Below, piece by piece: positions 28,907 to 34,892 of a DNA stretch of 34,892 nucleotides (the first letter of the stretch is position 1; each line of letters begins with the position of its first letter). The DNA is from Nocardioides sp. GTDB lineage: Bacteria; Actinomycetota; Actinomycetes; Propionibacteriales; Nocardioidaceae. The notes under the pieces are model-generated. The model did not search any database and was not told where the DNA came from. It was given only the letters and a program-made list of their open reading frames with translations. Location: positions 1 to 34,892 of the forward strand of contig NZ_JACIXG010000053.1 of NCBI RefSeq assembly GCF_014360585.1, given 5' to 3'. The translations under genes were made by a program, and so were the position numbers.

Positions 28907-31900
28907 TCAGCGGAAGTCGCGGGAGCGGTGGCGGGAGGCGATGGCCTTGGCGGCCTCGGGGTGGATCTCCTCGAGCGGGGCGAGGCGGTCGGCGACCAGG
29001 TTGGTGACGCCGTCGTTGCGCTCGAGGATGCCGCGGATGAGCATCACCGAGGTGGAGACCGCGATCTTGCGGTGCTTCTTCCACAGACCGGCGGAGCAGA
29101 CGACGTTGAGCATCCCGGTCTCGTCCTCGAGGTTGATGAAGGTGACTCCGCCCGCGGTCCCGGGGCGCTGGCGGTGGGTGACCAGGCCGGCGACGGTGAT
29201 ACGTCGGCCGGGCTCTGCGGTGGGCAGATCGCTGATCTTCGGGAGCCCAGCCGCGGTCAGGCCGGGTCGGAGGTGAGCGAAGGGGTGGCTGCCGGGAGTC
29301 ACCCCGGTCGCCCAGAGGTCGGCGAGGGTCTCCTCGACCGGGTCGAGGCCGGGCAGCTCAGGCGTCTCGGCGGTGAACCGAACCCCCTCGAGCTGGTCCT
29401 CGGACTCGGTCCAGCCCGCCTGCCACAGTGCCTGGCGACGGCTCGCGGTGAACACGTCCAGACATCCCGCGGTCGCCAGCGCCTCGAGTTGGGCCCGCTC
29501 CAGCCCGGCCCGACGGGAGAGATCGAGGGAGTCCTTGAACGGCGCCTCCTCGCGGGCCTTCACGATCCGCTCGGCGACGGCCTTGCCGATGCCGCGTACG
29601 GAGTCCAACCCCAGCCGTACCGCGAAGCCGCCGTCACGCCGGTGCTCCGGGGTGGGGTCGGGGGTGCCGGGCACCCACTCGGTCTGCGCCCCGTCGAGCA
29701 GGCACTCCGCCCGCCCGGTGACCTCGACGGGCTCGGTCTCCGGATCGAGAGGCTCCAGGTCGGCCACCGCTTGGCTCAGCACCAGATCCGGGCGGCGTAC
29801 CTCGACTCCGTGGCGGCGGGCGTCCTGGGTCAGCGACTGCGGTGAGTAGAAGCCCATCGGCTGGGCCCGGAGCAGGCCGGCCAGGAACGCGGCCGGGTAG
29901 TGGAGCTTGAACCATGACGAGGCGTAGACGAGCTTGGCGAAGCTCAGCGCATGGGACTCGGCGAAGCCGAAGTTCGCGAAGGAGAGGATCTGGGTGTAGA
30001 CCGCCTTGGCGGTCTGCTCGGTCATGCCCTTGGCGCGCATGCCGCGGTAGAGCTTCTCCTTGAGCGAGTCGATGCGCTCGACGCCACGCTTGGAGCCCAT
30101 CGCCCGGCGCAGCAGGTCGGCATCGTCGTGCGAGAAGTCGCCGAGCACCCGGCCCATCTCCATGAGCTGCTCCTGAAACAGCGGCACCCCGCGGGTCCGC
30201 TCCAGCACCGGGATCAGCAGCTCGTGGGCATAGCTGGCCTCCTCCTGTCCGGTGGCCCGGCGTACGTAGGGGTGGACCGCTCCACCCTGCACCGGCCCCG
30301 GCCGGATGAGGGCGATCTCGATGGCCAGGTCGTAGAAGCACCGCGGCTGCAGCCGTGGCAGGGTGCCGATCTGCGCGCGCGACTCGACCTGGAAGACCCC
30401 GATCGAGTCGGCCCGGCAGAGCATGTCGTAGACCGCCGACTCCTCCTTCGGGACGGTCGCCAGGGTCCACTGCTCACCCAGATGCGAGGCCGCCAACCCC
30501 ATCATGTGATCGAGCGCCGCCAGCATCCCGAGCCCGAGCAGGTCGAACTTCACCAGGCCCATGTACTCGGCGGCATCCTTGTCCCACTGGATCACGGTGC
30601 GCTTCTCCATGCGGGCGCGCTCGATGGGCACCACCTCGCCGATCGGCTCCTCGGTCAGCACCATTCCGCCGGAGTGGATGCCGAGATGACGCGGAGCTCC
30701 GTGGATCTCCTCGGCCAGCGCCAGGACCGGAACCGGAATGCCGACGTCGTCCGGTGCCTCGACGCGGGAGTAGCCGAGGTGCTTGGACCAGGCGTCCTGC
30801 TGACCGGGGCTGTGGCCGAGCGCCTTGGCCGCATCCCTGACCGCCATCTTCGGCCGGTAGCCGACGATGTTCGCGACCTGCGCGGCGTTGCGTCGGCCGT
30901 AGGTGTCGTAGACCCACTGGATCACCTTCTCCCGCTTGTCGGAGTCGAAGTCGACGTCGATGTCGGGCTCCTCCTCCCGATGCTCGGAGATGAACCGCTC
31001 GAACGGCAGCCGGTAGAAGACGGGGTCGATCGCGGTGATCCCGAGCGCGTAGCAGACCGCAGACGCGGCCGCCGATCCTCGCCCCTGGCAGAGGATCTTC
31101 TCCTTCCGCGCAAACGCCACGATGTCGTGCACGATCACGAAATAGCCCGGGAAGTCCTTGCGCTCGATCACGTCGAGCTCGTGCTCCACGCGCTTGCGGG
31201 CCTTCGCGACGAACTTCGGGTCGGCGGCGTACGCCTCCGCATAGCGCTCCGCGAAACCCTCCTCGGTCAGGCGGCGCAACCAGCTCGCCGCGGTCTCGCC
31301 GTCGGGGATCCCGCGCTTGGGCAGCTTGGGGGTGGCCTTGCGCAGGTCGAAGGCGCACTCCTCGGCGATCTCGACGCTGCGTGCCACCGCGCCCGGGTAG
31401 CGCCGGAAGAGGTGTTGCATCTCCTCCCCCGATCTGACGTACGCCGCAGGCCCCGCCGGGAGCCAGCCGGCGATGTCGCTCAGGGTGCGCCGCGCGCGGA
31501 CCGCCGCGAGCGCGTCGGCCACCCGGTGCCGGTCGGGCGTGGCGTAGTGGACGTTGTTGGTGGCGACCGTGGGCAGACCGGCCTCGCGGGCGATGTCGGC
31601 GAGCATGTCGTTGTCGTAGGAGTCGGTCGGGTGGCCGCGGTCGGTCAGCTCGACGACGACGTTCGCCTTCCCGAAGCGATCGACGAGGCCCCGCAGCGCC
31701 CGGGCCGCGGCGATCGGGCCGGTGCTGGTGAGAGCCTGACGGACCTCGCCCTTGCGGCAGCCGGTCAGGATCAGCCAGCTGCCGGAACGAGCCCGGTCGG
31801 CGAGCTCGTCGAGGTCGTAGGTCGGCCGCCCCTTCTCGTCACCGCGCAGCTGCGCCTCGGTGATCGCGCCAGCCAGCTGCCGATAGCCGTCCACGCCCCT

Positions 31901-32470
31901 GGCCAGCACCAGAAGGTGGCTGCCCTCGGGATCGGCGACACCGTTCTGCGGCTTGGTCAGACCCAGCGACAGCTCGGCACCGTAGACGGTCAGCAACCGC
32001 CGACCCTCGCTGGTCGAGCCGCCGGAGCCGCTAGGCGAAGGCGTGTCGAGACCAACACAGTCCTCTGTCGCGATCGGTGGGACTGTGTTGGTCTCGACAC
32101 GCTCGCTCACCCGAGGGTCTGAACGCAGTGGCCCTCGACCGACGGGCGCAAGCTTCTGCGCCGCCTCAGCAAAAGCGGGCGCACCGTAGAACCCGTCGTG
32201 GTCGGTGATCGCGATCCCGTGGAGCCCCTGCCGGATCGCCTCGGCGACCAGCGCCGACGGAGAGCTCGCACCGTCGAGGAAGGAGAAGTCGGAGTGGGCA
32301 TGGAGCTCGGCGTACGGCACCACCGGGCCCTCCGGCCCACGCACCTCCCCCTCAGGAAGCCGCTTCTTGCGCCGGGAGATCGGCGCGTCCCCGTAGGGAT
32401 CGGCGGGCGGGCGGCCCGAGAGCCGTCGCTCCAGCTCCTTCCACGGGATCTCGGGGTTGTTCCAGCCCAT
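28907..32470 (-). CDS. dnaE2: Error-prone DNA polymerase III alpha subunit, with in-frame palindromic insert
   Basis: DnaE2 copies damaged DNA in the SOS response, with ImuA' and ImuB. The 1187-aa product has a PHP domain (HAHSDFSFLDG near 57-67, then ITDHDGFYG). The polymerase Asp motif PDIDVDFDSDKR lies near 500, and the C-terminal OB fold (GRRITVAGLVTHRQRPG) follows. Residues about 121-154 do not fit the PHP domain. This segment is exactly the region encoded by a palindromic element also seen at 1-123. It enters in frame as SERVETNTVPPIATEDCVG and the residues after it. ATG 32470 lies 14 nt past the imuB stop. Whether the insert lies in a surface loop and leaves the enzyme active is an inference. 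Confidence 0.95.
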   Translation of the reverse strand: MGWNNPEIPWKELERRLSGRPPADPYGDAPISRRKKRLPEGEVRGPEGPVVPYAELHAHSDFSFLDGASSPSALVAEAIRQGLHGIAITDHDGFYGAPAFAEAAQKLAPVGRGPLRSDPRVSERVETNTVPPIATEDCVGLDTPSPSGSGGSTSEGRRLLTVYGAELSLGLTKPQNGVADPEGSHLLVLARGVDGYRQLAGAITEAQLRGDEKGRPTYDLDELADRARSGSWLILTGCRKGEVRQALTSTGPIAAARALRGLVDRFGKANVVVELTDRGHPTDSYDNDMLADIAREAGLPTVATNNVHYATPDRHRVADALAAVRARRTLSDIAGWLPAGPAAYVRSGEEMQHLFRRYPGAVARSVEIAEECAFDLRKATPKLPKRGIPDGETAASWLRRLTEEGFAERYAEAYAADPKFVAKARKRVEHELDVIERKDFPGYFVIVHDIVAFARKEKILCQGRGSAAASAVCYALGITAIDPVFYRLPFERFISEHREEEPDIDVDFDSDKREKVIQWVYDTYGRRNAAQVANIVGYRPKMAVRDAAKALGHSPGQQDAWSKHLGYSRVEAPDDVGIPVPVLALAEEIHGAPRHLGIHSGGMVLTEEPIGEVVPIERARMEKRTVIQWDKDAAEYMGLVKFDLLGLGMLAALDHMMGLAASHLGEQWTLATVPKEESAVYDMLCRADSIGVFQVESRAQIGTLPRLQPRCFYDLAIEIALIRPGPVQGGAVHPYVRRATGQEEASYAHELLIPVLERTRGVPLFQEQLMEMGRVLGDFSHDDADLLRRAMGSKRGVERIDSLKEKLYRGMRAKGMTEQTAKAVYTQILSFANFGFAESHALSFAKLVYASSWFKLHYPAAFLAGLLRAQPMGFYSPQSLTQDARRHGVEVRRPDLVLSQAVADLEPLDPETEPVEVTGRAECLLDGAQTEWVPGTPDPTPEHRRDGGFAVRLGLDSVRGIGKAVAERIVKAREEAPFKDSLDLSRRAGLERAQLEALATAGCLDVFTASRRQALWQAGWTESEDQLEGVRFTAETPELPGLDPVEETLADLWATGVTPGSHPFAHLRPGLTAAGLPKISDLPTAEPGRRITVAGLVTHRQRPGTAGGVTFINLEDETGMLNVVCSAGLWKKHRKIAVSTSVMLIRGILERNDGVTNLVADRLAPLEEIHPEAAKAIASRHRSRDFR
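32008..32107. repeat. Palindromic repeat element, copy 2, inside dnaE2
   Basis: Arms 32041-32062 and 32081-32102 are identical over 22 bp to those at 17-38 and 56-77, with a different 18-nt loop. The left flank (32025-32040) matches 1-16 at 15 of 16 positions. CGCTGGTCGAGCCGCC at 32008-32023 is the exact complement of the right end of copy 1. The whole element adds about 34 codons to dnaE2 and keeps the frame open. Confidence 0.85.
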
Positions 32471-32484
32471 CGGTCGAAGCCCCG

Positions 32485-34008
32485 TCAGTCATAGCTGGCT
32501 TCAGTGAGCCAGTGGTCGGTGTCGAAGGTGGCCAGCCAGGCACGGCCGTCGACCCCGACGAGCTGGAAACGGGCGACCCGCCGCCCGCCGCCGGGCTCCC
32601 ACCACGCCTCGGTGACCGGCCACGGGCCAGCCCAGGAGGCGATCCGCTGCCAAGGTTGGCCGGCTGCGGGCCGGTAGCGGGCGGGGTCGGCGGAGACGCC
32701 GCCGCGTGGGAGCACCAGCACCTGCCGCCCGGCCTGGTCGCAGACCTCCGCCGGCCACGGATCGGCCAGGACCCGAGCCGGGGCCGGCGGCGGGATCGAG
32801 CCCGGCCATGGCAGCCCACGGTCGCGGAGGGTGGTGGGGCGGTCACCCCAGGGGACGTACGCCTGCCGGTCGCTCGGGCTCCGGCCACCCTGGAGCACCG
32901 GAGCGACGACTGCCTCGTGCCCGAGCAGCCCCTGCACCCGGGCGATGCCACGGTCGACGCGCTCGTTCGTGCCACCCCAGAGGCCGTCGGCGTGGACCGC
33001 CTCGGAGACGGCGGCCTCGGGGACGAAGCGGACCTCGGTCACCGCTCCCCCGCCCCTGCGCGCGACCCCGGCCAGCTGCCAGTGCAACCGGTCGATGAGA
33101 TCGACCGAGGAGAACCATCGCGGGTGCGCCCAGGTGCGTACGGAGTCCGGGACGTCCTCCATCGCGACCTCGATCCGCACCTCGGTGCAGACCTCCTGTC
33201 GCGTCGCCAGACCTTTCACGAAACCCTCCGCTGCCTGCCGGGCCGAGAAGCAGACCGCCTCGGCGGAGTCGAGCGGCGGCTCGAAGGCCACCTCGGTGGT
33301 GAGCTCGGGCGGTGGCGTACGCCCGGTCACCGGCCGCGCTCCCTCGCCGTGGATCACCCGACGGACCCAGGCCGCCTGCGCGCCGAAGCGCGCCTTGACG
33401 TCGGCGCCGGGCAGGTCGGCGAGGCCGCCGAGCGTGGTCAGACCGAGTCGCTGCAGCAGGCTGACCGCGTCCGCGTCCTCGAGGACGTGGACCGGCAGCG
33501 CACGCAGGAAATCGGTGGAGCCACCATCTGCCGGGACGGCGTACGTCTCCTGCAGCCCGGCGCTGCGCGCGGCCTGCTCGGCGGTGAAGAGCTCGTCGGC
33601 GATGCCGATCCGTACGTCCCAGATCCCGAGCCCGACCACACACTCGGCGATCGCCGCGCCGGCCTCGGCATCGCCACCGTAGAACCGTGCCGGCGAGCGC
33701 AGCGCGACCAGGCCGGGACGCAACGGCATGACGCCGGGTCGCAGCTCCTCCAGGCGCACCAGCACCTCCTCGAACACCCGCGCGTCGCGGGCGTCGTCGG
33801 CGGCGAGCACCTGCATCTCGGGGCAGCGTGACTGCGCGTCCCGGCGTCGCATCCCGCGCTTGACCCCGAACTCCCGCGCCGCCTGGTTGCAGGCCTGGAC
33901 CCGGTTCTGCGCGAAGACCGCTGCCGGCAGATGCCGCGGCAGCCCCTGCTCGCTCAGCGCCGCGGCGACCGGCCAGTCGGCGCACCAGACCACCAGCGTC
34001 CGACTCAT
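32485..34008 (-). CDS. imuB: ImuB: catalytically inactive Y-family polymerase-like subunit
   Basis: A 507-aa Y-family-like protein that bridges DnaE2 and the beta clamp in mutagenic repair. It begins RTLVVWCADWPVAAAL, where a polymerase has an acidic metal ligand; ADW remains but the usual F and second acid are absent. Where the active polymerases have S-x-D-E it shows LVALRSPARFYGG, so no catalysis is expected. Helix-hairpin-helix-like LTTLGGLADLPGADVKARFG and the little-finger region follow. The C-terminal part with GGGRRVARFQLVGVDGRAW is typical of ImuB. ATG 34008 (MSRTLVV) lies at the end of the 88-bp repeat; an upstream frame exists but is that repeat. Confidence 0.92.
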   Translation of the reverse strand: MSRTLVVWCADWPVAAALSEQGLPRHLPAAVFAQNRVQACNQAAREFGVKRGMRRRDAQSRCPEMQVLAADDARDARVFEEVLVRLEELRPGVMPLRPGLVALRSPARFYGGDAEAGAAIAECVVGLGIWDVRIGIADELFTAEQAARSAGLQETYAVPADGGSTDFLRALPVHVLEDADAVSLLQRLGLTTLGGLADLPGADVKARFGAQAAWVRRVIHGEGARPVTGRTPPPELTTEVAFEPPLDSAEAVCFSARQAAEGFVKGLATRQEVCTEVRIEVAMEDVPDSVRTWAHPRWFSSVDLIDRLHWQLAGVARRGGGAVTEVRFVPEAAVSEAVHADGLWGGTNERVDRGIARVQGLLGHEAVVAPVLQGGRSPSDRQAYVPWGDRPTTLRDRGLPWPGSIPPPAPARVLADPWPAEVCDQAGRQVLVLPRGGVSADPARYRPAAGQPWQRIASWAGPWPVTEAWWEPGGGRRVARFQLVGVDGRAWLATFDTDHWLTEASYD

Positions 34009-34091
34009 GCCGCCGCCTCCGTAGAGCAGTGCCAAGAATACGGACGCGGCGGCCTGAGGCTTATGGTCGCTCGCTGGCGCTCGCTCATGCC
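34004..34091 (-). repeat. 88-bp start-codon repeat element, copy B (imuA'/imuB junction)
   Basis: It is the counterpart of 19303-19390 (74 of 88 identical, no gap) and is placed the same way. The first GGCATGAG holds the imuA' stop and the last the imuB start. Arms 34009-34023 and 34039-34053 pair at 14 of 15 positions around a 15-nt loop and cover GGAGG. Half of the differences between the copies lie in the loop. TATTCT, in the place of TATGAT in copy A, is a possible -10 box. Confidence 0.85.
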
Positions 34092-34774
34092 GACTCCTGT
34101 TTCCGCAGGTCAGCAATGCCCTTGACCGGTTCGAGGACCCGCCGCATGCCGCCGTCCTCGGCCGGGAACCAGAGCGCCGTACGCCGCGGCGGAGCCGTCC
34201 CGCGCACCGCCTCGACCACCATCCTTCTCGCCCGGAGATGGCCGTCGCCGTTGCCCAGCCCGACCCAGCGCGGCTCGGTCGCCCGGAGGCGTACGTCTGC
34301 TCTCGGCCACTCCCCCAGCGCGACCAGCGCGGCGCCGCGGGTGCGCAGCCTGGCGCCGATCTTCTCGGCGACTGTGGGCGTCACCCGGCCGGTCGGCCGG
34401 ACCAGCACCAGCGTGACCACGTCGATCAGCGCCGCGGTCGCCTCCAGCCAGGAGTCCTTGGGCCGCGGCACCAGGATGGTGCGCTCCAGGTCGACCCCGG
34501 CCTCGGCAGCCGCCTCGGCACCGAAGTCCTCCACCCCGACGACGGCGGTCCACTCCCCCGCCCCTGACGGCCCGGCCAGCAGCAGCATCGCCAGCGAGAG
34601 CGAGTCGGCCGCGTACGTCCCACCGGCCCGAAGCTGCACCACCCCACCGAGCGCCTCGTGCGTGGCCAGCTCCGCACCGATGCCCGGCTTCTGCTCCAGC
34701 CGTCGCACCTTCGACCGAAGCTGCTCGATCTGAGCCAGCTTCTGGTGTCGTTCGATCCCCGCTACCGCTCCCAC
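34085..34774 (-). CDS. imuA': ImuA'-like protein (RecA-like accessory factor of the mutasome)
   Basis: A 229-aa protein at the place of ImuA' in imuA'-imuB-dnaE2 cassettes. An N-terminal coiled-coil-like helix (ERHQKLAQIEQLRSKVRRLE) precedes a degenerate RecA-like fold with SLSLAMLLLAGPSGAGEWTA and GVEDFGAEAAAEAGVDLERT. The intact Walker A is missing, as usual in this group. It helps ImuB and DnaE2 in translesion synthesis. GTG 34774 is the first start after an in-frame stop (TGA) directly upstream, so no longer product is possible. A LexA box ends 10 nt before the start. Its stop lies in the GGCATGAG end of the 88-bp element. Confidence 0.88.
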   Translation of the reverse strand: MGAVAGIERHQKLAQIEQLRSKVRRLEQKPGIGAELATHEALGGVVQLRAGGTYAADSLSLAMLLLAGPSGAGEWTAVVGVEDFGAEAAAEAGVDLERTILVPRPKDSWLEATAALIDVVTLVLVRPTGRVTPTVAEKIGARLRTRGAALVALGEWPRADVRLRATEPRWVGLGNGDGHLRARRMVVEAVRGTAPPRRTALWFPAEDGGMRRVLEPVKGIADLRKQESA

Positions 34775-34780
34775 TCAATG

Positions 34781-34786
34781 AGTATC
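34781..34786 (-). promoter_or_regulatory. Possible -10 box of the imu operon
   Basis: GATACT on the minus strand, 6 nt before the GTG at 34774, overlaps the LexA box by two bases. A bound LexA would therefore block the promoter. The spacing fits a leaderless transcript. Confidence 0.45.
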
Positions 34787-34800
34787 GAACATTTGTTCGA
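34785..34800. promoter_or_regulatory. LexA (SOS) box of the imuA'-imuB-dnaE2 operon
   Basis: TCGAACATTTGTTCGA fits the actinobacterial LexA consensus TCGAACNNNNGTTCGA perfectly. It lies 10 bp before the imuA' start and implies damage induction of the whole cassette. Confidence 0.95.
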
Positions 34801-34811
34801 ACAGAGCAAGG

Positions 34812-34892
34812 TCGAGACGTCACTCCCGCTGGCCGAGACGTCACTTACGTCGGCCGAGCGGGCAACGGAATGCCATCTCGGCAGACGTAAGT
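34812..34892. repeat. TGACGTCTCG-type repeats and a hairpin upstream of the imu operon
   Basis: The part 34812-34842 matches the complement of 28860-28890 at 27 of 31 positions. CGAGACGTCACT occurs twice (from 34813 and 34834) at a 21-bp step. Further right, arms 34843-34858 and 34877-34892 (ACTTACGTC and its complement at the ends) pair at 15 of 16 positions. The window ends here, so the element may go on. Confidence 0.7.

Noticed and set aside
1..34892. tRNA, rRNA, CRISPR array, complete insertion sequence or prophage genes
   Set aside because: None was seen. The repeats are few and short with no regular spacers, and no transposase or integrase frame is present on either strand.

Overview
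The window is about 35 kb of a very GC-rich actinobacterial chromosome. Gene content points to the Propionibacteriales, most likely Nocardioidaceae (Nocardioides-like): the hrcA-dnaJ-rsmE-phoH-ybeY-CNNM-era-recO-uppS housekeeping chain, tandem Cys-rich 'septum formation'-type lipoproteins, a CFA-synthase/FAD-oxidoreductase pair of the kind that makes 10-methyl fatty acids, and an imuA'-imuB-dnaE2 mutagenesis cassette. The genus is an inference; no rRNA gene or other marker is present to fix it.

Layout. 1-3.0 kb: a palindromic repeat, then uppS, a YibE/F membrane protein and recO, all on the minus strand; the 5' end of recO is duplicated just upstream. 3.1-5.8 kb, plus strand: a protein resembling a voltage-sensor domain and a Ser/Thr kinase with a large extracellular domain. 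5.8-6.7 kb: two back-to-back gene remnants (MocR regulator and EamA transporter). 6.6-8.5 kb: leuA behind a leucine-rich leader peptide. 8.6-11.2 kb, plus strand: a PPOX-type protein, a flavodoxin-like protein and two lipoproteins that share the kinase's extracellular domain. 11.4-16.6 kb, minus strand: era with a siderophore-interacting protein, a PPOX-type protein, and the 10-methyl fatty acid pair. 16.8-25.1 kb: a small unknown gene, a degenerate cytidine deaminase, a CNNM protein, ybeY, phoH, an AlkZ-like protein, a lipoprotein, rsmE, dnaJ, and hrcA behind a CIRCE operator. 25.3-28.8 kb: a small DUF2470-like gene behind an IdeR/DtxR-like box, a DUF3097 gene, a PspC protein, hemW and a GNAT protein. 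28.9-34.8 kb: dnaE2, imuB and imuA' on the minus strand behind a perfect LexA box.

The housekeeping genes cover cell-wall lipid carrier synthesis (uppS), recombination (recO), ribosome and RNA maturation (era, ybeY, rsmE, phoH) and heat-shock control (hrcA, dnaJ). Accessory genes are inserted between them.

The most unusual content is a set of short repeats attached to genes. (1) An 88-bp element occurs twice, each time exactly between the stop codon of one gene and the start codon of the next (phoH/ybeY and imuA'/imuB). It is bounded by GGCATGAG direct repeats, and its last part forms a hairpin over the ribosome binding site. (2) A long palindromic element lies downstream of uppS and again inside dnaE2, where it is read in frame. 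(3) Related 31-bp repeats built from TGACGTCTCG units lie on both sides of the imu/dnaE2 cassette. (4) The first 17 codons of recO are duplicated with only a synonymous and a start-codon change. All are read directly from the sequence; their functions are inferred.
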